Assembly: GCA_963575745.1 (NCBI GenBank)
Contig: CAUYUJ010009546.1
Coordinates: forward strand, 1 to 64,000
Length of the DNA: 64,000 nucleotides
Direction: 5' to 3'
Origin: Prorocentrum cordatum
Taxonomy: Eukaryota; Sar; Dinophyceae; Prorocentrales; Prorocentraceae
The notes under the pieces were generated by a model. That model saw only the letters and a list, made by a program, of their open reading frames with translations, was not told where the DNA came from and ran no database searches. A program made the translations under genes and the position numbers. Position 1 is the first letter of the stretch. Every line of letters begins with the position of its first letter. Of this stretch, positions 9,655-19,351 are shown piece after piece.

Positions 9655-10095
9655 GCGGGGAACTCGCGAGCGAGAGCGCCGTTCCTGAGTTCGGGGGCCT
9701 CTCCGGCCAGGGGTGCTCGGAATCATTATTAAGACAGATCGAACGGGAACCCTTGTCGCCGTGTCTGGGCCTCCACTAGCTTGCCTGAATTTCGAGAAAG
9801 TCTCGAGCGAGAGCGCCACTCTTGAGTTCGGGGGCCCTTCTGGAAAAACGGTTTTTGCGAATACATTGAGGAAGTGTTGAACGAGAGCCCTTTTCGTCGT
9901 AGTTGGTCCTCCACCGGAATAACTCGTGAACAAGTATCAAGCAGGAGCCCTTGTCGTCGTGGCTGGGCCTCCGCAGACTTGATTGACTTGCGAGGAAGTC
10001 TCGGGCGAAAGCGCCGTTCCTGAGTTCGGGGGCCACTCTGGCCAGGGTGTCTCGGGGTAAATTGAGAGGAAGTATCGAGCGGGAACCGTTGTCGT
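9655..10095 (+). repeat. GTCTC hairpin motif copies, ~75-bp spacing
   Basis: Motif copies near 9660, 9795, 9870, 9932, 9993 and 10068, several followed by GCGCCGTTCCTGAGTTCG and GGGGGCC, and by a TTGTCGTCGT(G/A)GCTGGGCC segment. No coding sequence recognised. Confidence 0.7.
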
Positions 10096-10214
10096 TGTAG
10101 CTGGGCCTCCAAGGACGCACACTTACAATCAAGCCCGCGGTGGAGCAGGAGTCTAGTTTTCAGAGGAATCGCAGCCAGCGTCGAGGCGAGAGCGCGCTGA
10201 ATCGTTCCAGAGAC

Positions 10215-10410
10215 CATCAATCATTATTTTCTAGAACTGGGTATTCAACAAAGACAGCAAACATCATTTTCAGACTGTTCGCGTTTATCTGCTCGAATGT
10301 CACTCTACATGTATTTCCCAAACCCTCGATACCACCCTTTTTCGTCTTCGATCGCACCCCCTTTGGGGGGGATATTTTTTTCCCTGCAGGCCAGGCCCGG
10401 CAAGCGGCGG
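10215..10410 (+). repeat. Three-copy module, copy 3
   Basis: GGTATTCAACAAAGACAGC, then CCCTCGATACCACCC, TCTTCGATCGCACC and CCCCCTTTGGGGGGG (to about 10380). Closest to copy 1 in the final palindrome. Confidence 0.7.
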
Positions 10411-10544
10411 GACGGCCACGGCGGACCTTCGGTCTGGCCAGCGGTAGCGCTGACCGGCGGCAGCTCGACCCCAAGAGGGACGGACAGTGGACCGACCACG
10501 ACGACGACGATGACGAGCGAAAGCGACAGCGACAGCGACAGCGA

Positions 10545-11240
10545 CACCGGGGCCACGAAGGGCAGTGATGAGGCCACGAAGGGCAGCAAAGGGGCCACGA
10601 AGGGCGACAGCGGGGCCACGAAAGGCATGCGCATGGGGCCACGAAGGGCGCGAACGAGAAGGGGCCAGGAAGGGCAGAAAATGCGGGGCCTTAGAGGGCA
10701 ACTACGGGGCCACTGAAGGTAGCGACGGGGCCACGAATGGCAGCGAGGGGGCCACAAGAAGCGACAGCGGGGCCACGAAGGGCATACGTATGGGGCCCCG
10801 ACGAACGTGAACGAAAGGGGGCCACGAAGGGCATGCGTATATTGAGCCGCGGAGGGCAGGGACGGGGCCACTGAGGGCAGCGACGGGGCCACGAAAGGCA
10901 GCGATGGGGGCAGCGAAGAGCGACATCGGGGCCACGAAACGCATGCATATGGGGCCACGACGGGCGCGAACGGGCGGGGACCACGAAGGGCATGCATATA
11001 TGGGGCCACGAACGGCAGCGACGGGGCCACGAAGGGCTGCAATTGGGCCACAAACGGCAGCGATGGGGGCCACGAAGGGGTGCAGTAGGGCCACGAAGGC
11101 CAGCGAGGGGGCCACCACGAAGGGCAGCGACGGGGCCACGAAGGGCAGGGATGGGGGCCACGAAGGGCCGCAACGGGCCCACGAAGGGCAGCGAGGGGGC
11201 CACGAAGGGTTGCAACGGGGCCACGACGGGCAACGAGATC
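10545..11240. repeat. 21-bp minisatellite GGCCACGAAGGGCAGCGACG
   Basis: About 30 degenerate units of ~21 bp, anchored by GGGGCCACGAAGGGCAG. The unit length is a multiple of three and lacks stops in most frames, so both strands show long frames (for example repeated GATKG, or RGP and VAPSLPF). These are array artefacts. Confidence 0.9.
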
Positions 11241-11254
11241 CCGATTCCCAAGTA

Positions 11255-11530
11255 AGCTGTGAGGGAGTCCTAAGCGTGAGCGCGAAACTGGGCGCCTGCG
11301 TGTCGGGAGCGCGGCACTTGAGTAAATTGCGAGGAATTCGAGCGCGGTTTTTGAATACAGGACAAACGAGTCCCCAGCGAAAGCGCGACTCCAGAGCGCC
11401 GAGAGAGCGATTCCTGAACAAAATGCAAGGAAGTCCCAAGAGAGAGAGCGCGATGCCTGAGTAAAATGCGAGGGAGTCTCACTTGGGAGCGGGGGGCCTG
11501 GCTATTGTGAGGGAGTCCCAGGCGGGAAAC
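11255..11530 (+). repeat. GTCTC hairpin motif copies
   Basis: Copies near 11262, 11320, 11360, 11427, 11462 and 11508 with variable cores (GTCCTAAGCGTGAGC, GTCTCACTTGGGAGC), often preceded by TGAGTAAA(A/T)T. More diverged than at 9.3 kb. Confidence 0.65.
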
Positions 11531-11700
11531 GATGTTATTGTTGTAATCCTCGGGCCAACAACGCAGTTTGAACTTAGTGTCTTTTCCGGATCAAAAAAAT
11601 AGGATGCGAGCCCCTGGGGAAGCACTTCATTTGAAAAAACACAATGGGCACCGGAGGGGAGATCAACACTATTTATTCTTCAGTACTAGTCCTCTCGTTT
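11530..11700 (+). repeat. Diverged partner of the 9.35-kb module flank
   Basis: TATTGTTGTAATCC, GCAGTTTGAAC, a GGATGCGAGC block, GGCACCGGAGGGGAGATCAA and TATTCTTCA occur in the same order as at 9345-9485. Confidence 0.65.
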
Positions 11701-12590
11701 GTCCGCCTTCCCGCCCCCTGCGTTTCCTTCGTCCTCGCGCGACCTGCGAAGCTCATGGCTCGCAGAAACCAATGATGATTGTTGGTTGGGTAAAACAGTA
11801 GAGGTAATCTCCCAATGATCTTCTTCTTCCAGCGTGTCGCGTAACTTGAGCGTTGCGTAACTAGTCTCAGTGTCATTACGGTGGAGCCACGCTGGCGATG
11901 TGCCATCCCGGCGCTGGCGTTGCATCTTGAGTGCGACGCTTCGCCTCATCGAGCCCATTTGCCAAAATGGGCACCAAGAGGATCCGAAAGGGCCTCGATA
12001 TGCCCTCCGTATTCTCATCGCCTCGTTTGCACCTCCTCCCCCTCGCCCCCTTTGTCCTTCCTACCCACTGTGCTACCCGTATTTCCAGACCTTTTCTAGT
12101 CCTTCTCCTCGGTTTCTCCCTTCCATCCGCGGGAGATCAATGGGCAAGGCAACGCAGGATGGATGCATCGGACATCAACAAACACATGTTTCATCCGACC
12201 GTCTGCGTGGCCCACTCCCTTCATACATCCCAGCAGTTGAGCCAGCGAAAATGCTGCAAACATGCGATTTCAGCACGCAATTGGTGCCTTGTCGCAGTTA
12301 TCTTGTCTCTGATCATTCGGAGTCGCATGTTGCGCATCCATCAGCAGACGGTGATCGCGCGATTTCAAGGAATCCGAATTCCAAAATGGTGTCCAAGACA
12401 TTCCCATCGCAGCATTGGGCAGACTAGATCCTAAGTGCGCGCGAAGCGTGCGCGTGGTTCTAGTCAACAGTGCTGCGAGACTGGACGAAGAAAATATGGT
12501 CATGTAAAATGAAACTGAAATGATGAATGACTGATGGACTAAGAATGCTGCCAGACTGTCAGAAGCTTTTTGTAGCTCTGCGCCGGTTTT
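11700..12590. other. No gene recognised
   Basis: Mixed-composition sequence. An imperfect inverted pair CTAGATCC / GGTTCTAG brackets a GCGCGC stem near 12423-12462. Open frames exist on both strands (one minus, about 11690-12018, has balanced composition), but no family is recognised. Confidence 0.4.
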
Positions 12591-12592
12591 CG

Positions 12593-12725
12593 GGATCGGC
12601 GCTGAGCCCCCGTGGCGCCTGCGCCTCTGGCGCTGCCCCTGGCGCGCTCCGCGCGGCAGGGAAGGCATACAGCGCCGATCCAAAACAAAGGCCTTGCCCT
12701 CCGAAATTATGTTGATTATGCTATC
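12593..12725 (+). mobile_element. Three-way-junction palindromic element, copy 2
   Basis: Arms GGATCGGCGCTG (12593-12604) and CAGCGCCGATCC (12670-12681) are perfect complements. Relative to copy 1 the T-A pair is replaced by G-C. Inner hairpins: GCGCC-TCT-GGCGC and a CCTGGCGCG-type stem (about 12638-12660). The tail (CCGAAATTATGTTGATTATG) weakly resembles the tail of the 45.9-kb copy. Confidence 0.75.
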
Positions 12726-12894
12726 TTCTTATCTTCTGGAGGAGAAGAGGAGAATGTGGACCAGAGTAACTCCATGATGCATCGACAACGCTACAATGCT
12801 GCAATGCTGCAAGACACCCTCCCGTCCCAAGTCCCTTCTTCAGACGTTCCTACAGGTCTCCCCTTTCACTGCTGGCAGCGCCCCTCTCCAAAAC

Positions 12895-13490
12895 GAGCAT
12901 CCCAGGGTCAGGCGAGAGCCCCGTTCTGAGAAGGAATTGCCTCCATCCATCAACCTAGTTATGGGACACGCGAAAGGGTTGGACCATCGAGTCCAACGAT
13001 GTGTCCGGCGAAAGCCTCGCTTTGAAGAGGAACCGCCCCCCCCATCCGTGCAACGGCAATCGAGTATTGCGGGTTCCGAAGCGAGAGCCCCATGCTGAAA
13101 AGGAGACACCCCCTCCCGTGCTGATTCTTCTTCAGATGCAAAGTTGAGGGAAACTGTGCGGGGGGGTCACTGTGATGAGGAGCCGTCCCCCACCCTCGTC
13201 AAGGCTGCAAATTCTTGAGACGGATTTTGACAACAAGCCAGTCTTCATCCCAGGACCAGCTGCAAGCTCTCAAGACCACTGCGCCCGGCGCTATGGCGAC
13301 AGCCTTATCTTGAAAGCAGCCCGCCCATTGTCATTCTAGCTGCTGCAGGTTTTTAGACGAACTTGCGATGCGCGGAGGCGAGGGCCCCTTTTTGAAAACC
13401 ACCAGACCACCATCCTTGTAGCTGTTTCAGCGGGCTTAAGTTTCAGCAGGATCGTAAGCTGCATGGAAGTCTCAAGCGAGACGCCAGGCC
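12895..13490 (+). repeat. Diverged hairpin-motif array, ~80-100-bp spacing
   Basis: GGCGAGAGCCCC or GGCGAAAGCC cores at about 12913, 13009, 13080 and 13378 are each followed by TTTTGAAAA-like sequence and a CCGCCC..CATCC segment. A perfect stem GTCTC-AAGC-GAGAC occurs near 13471. Similar to the 37.4-kb array. Confidence 0.6.
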
Positions 13491-14949
13491 CACTGTTAGG
13501 AGGGTCAGGAGGATTCGAAGGGTTAATGATGGGAAACAGGAGGCAGTGAGGGATGAGAAGGGATAGAGGGATGGAAACAAGGAGGGAGGGGCGGAAACGA
13601 GGAGGAGGAGGAGGAGCAGGATCAGGATCAGGAGTAGAAAGAGGGAGGAGGAACATCTGGAGGATGAGGAGGAGGCGGAGGGGCAGGTGGATGAGGTATG
13701 GATTGCAGAGCTCTCTGGAGGCTCTCAGGAGGCTGCCAGACGTTCAAGAAGGCTCAACACTGTCAAACAATTGATCATCCTAGATCCCATTGTCCTCCGA
13801 TGAGGGGAAGGGGGGCAGACCCCAGGATTGGCTCCAGGAGGGGCCCAGGAGGCCCACAAAAAGGGCAGACACGTGCAAGATACTCGAGCCCCTGGGTCGT
13901 CGTGGGCAGCACTCAGCAGGACGAGGGGGAGGGCGGTCGGGCGGTGTCCTTGAGATCCGATGGCACGAAGAAATTGCATCACCGCGAGCAACCACGAGTG
14001 GACCCAGACCCAAATGTTCTGCGGTAAGTCCGATCCCAGACGTCTTCCGATGTGATGTCGTCCATGCGCGGCCCAATGGGTCCCGACGCCCTGTGAGGGG
14101 CCAGTCTTGCTGCCCGGATACATTCTTGATGGCCCGGGGGCCCCGTACCGGGTCCCGGAGGGACAACGCCAGGATGGAGAGCAGCCGTTCTGTGCGGCGG
14201 CGCCCTGGACTCGAGCTGCGGCCGTGGCCACGGCAGGAGTGCTGCGGCGCGACTTCGGCACGCAGGCGGCAAGGAAGGGCGGGGGAGAAGGGGGGGGGGG
14301 AGGGCCGCGGACGGCGGGAGCGCCCGCAGACCGTGAAGCGCACTTCGGGCACGGGTCCTCGTTACCGTCAGTGCGTCTGTGGCCTCGTCATTTTTGTTGA
14401 CGACCTCGTCGGGGATTTCCGAGTCCCCTGTACCCAGGTCTTACGTCCCCCTGACCAAGGCCTCCCAGATCGGCTCCGAGTAGTTATAGGTGTGGTCGAA
14501 GGATCGCACCGCATCACAGATGCATCGGCTATGCGGCTCGATGAGGAGCCCGATGCTCTACGCGACGACGTCGCCGATGCATCGCTGGTGCATTGGCGAA
14601 AGCATCGGCGATGCATTGCCTACGCGGCGCGATTCTCCGATCCCATCTACTCGGACCTCATCTATCAGGCCTCGAACATGACAGCGATTGAGAGCACGCA
14701 TCGTCGGAGATCTGGGACCTCAGGGTTTGTCCCGGCCAGGTTGCGCTGCAGCGCCGCCACCAGTGCCCCGGGGAGCACGCGCTCCACGAGGCTTCCCCCC
14801 TGCGGCGCGCTGCCAGGGGCCAAGGGTGCGTAAAGGGAGGGTTGGCCCAAGGTGGGGTTAGCGAGCAAACCCTGGTTGAGGCTTACCCAGAGATCCAATG
14901 TCGCGATTTTCTCGTGACGGGGCCCCCAGCAGTCCCGACCCTCTCCCCA

Positions 14950-15025
14950 CGACCGTTATTTCATCCCGAGTCGTTTTTTGAAGGTCCAGGGGCCCGACCA
15001 GGGGCTCCAAAGGCCGGACAGGGCA
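14950..15025 (-). repeat. GACGGTCC family copy
   Basis: TTTCATCCCGAGTCGTTTTT, then TGAAGGTCCAGGGGCCCG and an AGGCCGG end. The same succession (TTCATCC.GAGTCGTTT / GACGGTCC / GGGGCC / GAGGCCG) is seen near 24614, 36545 and 48418, and in reverse near 15810 and 51430. Confidence 0.55.
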
Positions 15026-15804
15026 AGATATCCGTCTTGATTCTTTCAAGGCGTCGAATCTCTGGGTGCACATCCATCCTCCAGGGACCGTCCAGAGCGA
15101 TCTTCCTCCGACCCCACCTGCGGCCCTGTCTCACCTCCCTACGCCCCCTCGAGGGGGAGCGCGGGGCCCAGCAGCCGACGCGCGGCTTGCCTGGCGCGTG
15201 TTGAGCACACGCATGCTCTTGGGCCGCGCTCTGGCATGCTTCGACATACTTTCGGGCGTCCTCCGTGGGTTTTTTCGGCGGCCTGCCAGCCTCTGGATGC
15301 GTTCCAGCGGCTGCGCCTCGCCGAGAGCGTCCTCGGGGTTCCTGGATCGTCCCGAACGGCCGCCGGACACCCGGGTTATGACCCAAGCACCAATTCGACG
15401 GCTCGCCAGGGGGGGAGGTGAGACGGAGAAGGGCCTTCTCACGAGGTGGCGGGGCTTCCCAGAAGGCCTGTGGCCTTCTGGGAGGTTTCCTGCGTCGTCG
15501 GCGAAGGCTTGGGAAACTTCTCAGATTCGAGATTCTGGGTTCAGGCAGACTTTTTGCCTTATTCGGCCTCTAGTGGCCGTGTTCGAGCCCCAGGACCGTC
15601 GACAACAGATCCAGGGTGAAGAATTGCACCAGAAGGGAATCGATGTTGAGCGGATTTGGCCTCATCCAGCCTTTCCTGACAGTTTTTCTGGGGCCCAACC
15701 ATTTCAGACCCCCTGGCCGCGTCCAGCTTGAAGGACACGGTTCCCCACACCCCCTCGCGTCGCGATCGCAAGCATGGCGGTCGGCTTTTGGATGGTTTTG
15801 GTCT

Positions 15805-15860
15805 CGGGGGGCGCTGGCCCTCGGACCGTCAAACAATTGCTCAGGATGAAAAGCTGGTCC
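15805..15860 (+). repeat. GACGGTCC family copy, opposite orientation
   Basis: GGACCGTCAAACAATTGCTC then AGGATGAAAAGC: the complement of the 14950 copy's core. Confidence 0.5.
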
Positions 15861-15968
15861 CGGGAAGGCAGCAGAGAGACTTCCTGGGGTCGAGGTTGAG
15901 AAAACAACGCGACGTCGACGGCTTTTCTACGACAAACCCTCACAACAGTTCGACATGAAAGACCAAAC

Positions 15969-16483
15969 TCATATGTGCACACCTGCGCGAAACATCTCCT
16001 GCCAGCCCGGCCGGCCCGCCGAGGACTTGGCCCTGTGCTGAAGCCTCTTTTGGAAGTTCTGGACAGTACGACTACTCGCGATATTGTTTGGCAACCTGTT
16101 GAACACGCGTTTAATGCCAAAGATGGATCGCCGTAGGATGGCCGGGCGACCTGGTTCAATAGGATCAAACAGCGCCCTGGTGTGAAATGTCTGAGCTGCT
16201 GCGAAGCCACGAAAGTCCAGATTGTCAGCAGCAGGGCGGAGCAACGCCGGGAGAGAGGGGGAGCAAGGCCTGCAGCAACCTTGCACATAATCTCCAGCAC
16301 AGCAATATCCGGGCACATGCATGACCGAGCAAGGTTATGGTCTCGCAGAGCAGCTTCTGCCGATAAGTTAGCCTCGTCCAAAAACCAAGCCAATCGTCGA
16401 ACTGCTTCAGGACTTTCTTTTCTGCGTGATAGATAGCTGGGGTAGGGCCTTCGAGGTAACACAGGACATGGCATCTGCATCAT
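15969..16483 (-). pseudogene. LINE-A C-terminal region
   Basis: Two overlapping minus frames carry the usual LINE tail downstream of RT. One has DIAVLEIMCKVAAGLAPPL. After a frameshift the next has PAILRRSIFGIKRVFNRLP and VQNFQKRLQHRAK, a pattern common at the 3' end of dinoflagellate LINE proteins. The stop lies near 15969. The frameshift shows decay. Confidence 0.65.
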
Positions 16484-16976
16484 CTGACCATCTCTTTGAC
16501 GCTACAGAAGCGCCTTGTCCGGAGGAACGCTCTGAGGCGCCAGCGGGCTTCTGTGGCGAATTGCTGCACCGCTACATGCATGCCCAGACGTTGGCCAAAG
16601 ATAACATGAAGTATTTTGAAATATCTGCCAAACGGGCACCTCATGTCCAGGACATGCATGCTTTCCTCAGACGGTTCGAACAGTACCTGGTTTGCAGACC
16701 CCCACGCATGCAATGCTGATTGGCATGCGCGAATTTGTTCGAGTACCGTACTGTCCATGGCAGCGCCGCTGAACACGCGCCAGCAGTTCAAATCGTCAGC
16801 AAAGACCGCTTCAAGGAAACCCAGAAGTGCGTTCGCCTCTCTCGCGTCAGAGTAGTACACATTCCAGAAAGGTAGCCCCAGCACAGTCCCCTGGGAGACC
16901 ATGTTCTTCAGCTCGACAGGTTCTGAGAGCACGCCGTCGACGACGATGTGAGCTGTTCTGGGCGCGAGCCAAGATG
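16480..16976 (-). pseudogene. LINE-A reverse transcriptase, palm half 2
   Basis: Minus-strand frame with SSWLAPRTAHIVVDGV, then the QG-containing block (NMVSQGTVLGLPFWN) and the catalytic FADD box within VFADDLNCW (codons at about 16789-16803). These are RT domains 4 and 5 of non-LTR elements. The frame is cut at its 5' side by the TIR element at 16977; the missing upstream half lies at 17668-18266. Confidence 0.85.
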
Positions 16977-17667
16977 ATAACCGGGTGCCCACGATAATAA
17001 TGTACCCCCCCTATACACATAAGAGTTGATTATCCACGGCCAATAAGAGTTTGGTCGGGGGCGCGGGGGCGCGGAGGCCGAACTTCATTATCACCGTGAA
17101 AAGTTCGCCATCGAGGTTACTTCCTTCTTATGTTGAGATAGCAACATCAAGCGAAACAAGCATACACTCGAGGATGTCTCAAGCGAAACAAGCACACACT
17201 GAAGGACGTCTCGAGCGAAACAGTACGTTTCTTAAGGATGTCTCCTTCTCCTCTCCTCCTCATCCTCCTCCTCCTCCTCCTCCCCCTGGCCCCCTGAACT
17301 TGTTTATCGCTGCGGTTGATTATCCTGGGAAAACGAGGCAGATGAACATCTTAATTTCCGTTAAGCGTTTACAAATAAAATATAATAGGTTTTGAACTGT
17401 GGATTGTTGCTTCCTCCTCCTGCTCGTTGCTTCTCTTTCTCTCTGTTTATATGTGTCTAAATCTCGTCGAGGATGTCTCAAGCGAGACAAGCCATTGTTG
17501 AGGATGTCTCAGATAGGACAAAAAGCCAAGGATGCCTCAAGATATCCTCGGCTTTGGCTCCTCTGTTAACATCTTTATGCTGGTCCTGGTGGGCAACTTT
17601 TACTACCGCACCGTAACCGCCGAACTTTATTTTCCCTGGGGGTTTATTCTCGGCTGTACTTGGTTAT
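16977..17667. mobile_element. TIR element inserted at TA inside LINE-A RT
   Basis: The termini are ATAACC (16977-16982) and GGTTAT (17662-17667). Read inward, the ends match at about 17 of 24 positions. TA at 16978-16979 and 17665-17666 is the likely target duplication, as for Tc1/mariner-type elements. The RT reading frame joins cleanly if the segment is removed: the codons before (..FLKVI) and after (SSWLAP..) meet without loss. Length without one TA is about 687 bp and no transposase is visible, so it is non-autonomous. The interior holds a run of GAGGATGTCTCAAGCGAAAC-type motifs (17130-17240 and 17465-17540) and a CCT tract near 17255-17285. Confidence 0.8.
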
Positions 17668-18266
17668 GACTTTCAAGAACGCGTCGTCCACGCCTTTCGC
17701 TTTGAGTTTTTCCACCAACCGTGCGGCGCGTATTCGGTCGAAGGCGCCGGAAACGTCCGAGCAATATAAGCCCACGCGCTTGCCACGATCGATTTCCCAA
17801 GTCCAGCTGCAGACGGCGAAGGCGAGCGCATCTTTGTATCTGCGGCCTCTGTAATACGCAAATGGATTCTGGCCGTATGCTCCTAGCGAACACCCTCTTT
17901 ACGATTTTCGAGCTGTGCGATGTCATAGGGATGCCTCTGTAGTTGTCTGGCCGCGACCAGCGGTTTCTTTTGAGCAATGGGAGCGTCCAATGAGCTTTCC
18001 ACGAGGCGGGCCAGTCCCCACGGAGGCGAATAATGCAAGCTAGAGGAAGCGCAAGCTCACGGGCACACCGCTTCAGGAGACAAGCAGAGATGGCCTCTGG
18101 ACCAGTACCGGAATCACCCCGCAATTTCCATAGCATTCGAAACACAGCTCGCACTCGAAAGGGTGCAACACCAGACATAAGTTGATCTGGATGTTCCCTT
18201 GCATTAGAAATTTAGTTTGCGACTATGGCTGGTAACCCAAATTTTGCATTGCAGCACGTCTTGAAT
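17668..18266 (-). pseudogene. LINE-A reverse transcriptase, N-terminal half
   Basis: The minus frame from about 18266 carries FGLPAIVAN, an in-frame TAA, then SGTGPEAI-like sequence and PDNYRGIPMTSHSSKIVKRV. After a deletion and frameshift near 17870, another frame reads YKDALAFAV and the catalytic domain A box LYCSDVSGAFDRIR, ending FLKVI at the TIR-element junction. Confidence 0.8.
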
Positions 18267-18279
18267 AAATCTGCTTCGA
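18267..18279. repeat. 13-bp target-site duplication, left copy
   Basis: AAATCTGCTTCGA, identical to 19339-19351. In LINE-A both copies encode the same EAD tripeptide context (minus strand), so one copy is the original coding sequence. Confidence 0.85.
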
Positions 18280-18330
18280 ACCATAAAGTCTTGGTTCCAG
18301 CGGCATGGCGTACGACCGATCCACATCCGA

Positions 18331-18729
18331 GTGTTAGAAGCATACCACAAAGCAGCAGGGAGAGATATTGACATATGTATCGGCCGGGGCCGGCGACCGT
18401 TGAAATGGGCACGCCTCTACCGATCCAGGCTGTCTTGGGAGTTCTTCAAACTTGCGCGCCCTGGGGCTCGCAGCAATTTGGGATGGACACAGCGACCTGG
18501 AGAGCACACGGCTTCTTGGGAAGATCTCATGGTCAGCGTGTACGGCCCGTGCTGGAGGGATATCCGGGACAAAATGGGCAAGCACGCCTGGAAGTCGGAG
18601 CTTCCCGTTTTCGCGAAGGCGGTTTTCGGGGGCGAAAGCCTTTCGTTCGGTATCCCATCGCGCTCTACGAAACAAGTTTGGGACCTTTCCGAGGAACGCC
18701 CGTCGAAGAAGCAAAGCTTGAGATTCTAA
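18331..18729 (+). pseudogene. LINE-B polyprotein fragment upstream of RNase H-like end
   Basis: The frame contains WARLYRSRLSWEFFKLARPG and ASWEDLMVSVYGPCWRDI, a W-rich block of the sort seen between RT and the RNase H-like domain in dinoflagellate LINEs. A frameshift or stop separates it from the next frame. Family assignment rests on context with the RNase H-like part. Confidence 0.5.
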
Positions 18730-18828
18730 GGCGACGATCCGGATCCCGCTGAACTACTAGATACGCCAGCTGCTCTGCTTCGATGGGACCGATTAGAGAA
18801 ATGTTTTCTATTTCTCTGCGACTCGAAC

Positions 18829-19293
18829 ATGTTGTCAGAGGTGGTATGTGGACATTATGCTTTCCACGTGGGCTCAGACGAACCGGTCTTCGATCGCATG
18901 GCCACCAGGCTGTGTGCACTGTATGGGAAAGGTTGGCGACCACCCCGAATGGACGACGACCCGGTGCAGTGGATATTAAGGAAGCACAACAAAGTGGCTG
19001 ATGGCCTTGCCGACTTGACTATGGACAGAAGATGTTCCTGGAGCAGACGGTGCACCACGAAGCTGAAACCGAATTGCGCCAACATCGTGATCCAGAGCGA
19101 CGTGGGGCGCAGGTCGGCAACTTGCGCAGCAGTTTCGGTGATCGTTTGGATTTTCGGCAACTTCGAGGGGACGACTTCGTATCAGCCGTGGTACGCAGAA
19201 GGGATGTATATGCCAGTGGACGCGACGGTGTTCCAAGCAGAGATGATTTCTTTGGATAGAGCAATTGAGTGGGTAGCGCGTGAGTTATTGTAG
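18829..19293 (+). pseudogene. LINE-B RNase H-like C-terminal domain
   Basis: The frame contains VQWILRKHNKVADGLADLTM and then NIVIQSDVGRR..CAAVSVIVWI, followed by DATVFQAEMISLDRAIEWV. The DxGxR strand and the E within QAE resemble the RNase H fold's acidic residues, where an HNK-ADxLA block usually precedes. Stop at 19291-19293. It probably removed RNA from the RNA:DNA hybrid in the parent element; inactive here as a truncated copy. Confidence 0.65.
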
Positions 19294-19338
19294 GACCAGC
19301 CAGATTTGTAGGAGCTCTAAGCTGTAGAGAAGAAGAAG

Positions 19339-19351
19339 AAATCTGCTTCGA
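19339..19351. repeat. 13-bp target-site duplication, right copy
   Basis: AAATCTGCTTCGA, identical to 18267-18279 and directly after the GAAGAAGAAG tail of LINE-B. Confidence 0.85.

Larger units (their letters stand above)
13500..15960. other. No convincing gene; GATGCATCGGC minisatellite
   Basis: 13540-13700 is GGA/GAGG-rich. A degenerate GATGCATCGGC-like repeat spans about 14515-14630. GC-rich frames on both strands (for example minus 15000-15400) lack a recognised family. Two or three copies of the GACGGTCC/GGATGAAAA dispersed family are annotated separately. Confidence 0.45.
18280..19338 (+). mobile_element. LINE-B: 5'-truncated plus-strand LINE insertion
   Basis: A 1059-bp insert lies between two perfect 13-bp repeats. 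It is in the opposite orientation to LINE-A and splits the linker before RT. Its 3' end is a short GAAGAAGAAG tail after a stop at about 19293, fitting target-primed reverse transcription with 5' truncation. It carries only the last part of a LINE polyprotein. Removal restores the EAD-LFKT context of LINE-A. Confidence 0.85.

Noticed and set aside
10305-11439. Open frames up to ~250 aa with repeated WP, VAP or RGP on the minus strand
   Set aside because: Produced by a 21-bp stop-free minisatellite; several frames on both strands are equally open.
11686-12018. Minus frame with balanced composition (HEL, EEEDHWEI)
   Set aside because: No recognised family, runs into a dispersed repeat at its 3' end, no splice or start evidence.
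12593-12681. Hammerhead ribozyme
   Set aside because: A three-stem junction is present, but the conserved CTGATGA and GAAA core is not seen between the stems.
13780-14833. Plus frame of ~350 aa
   Set aside because: GC-rich DNA with equally long minus frames; no domain recognised; overlaps a GATGCATCGGC repeat.
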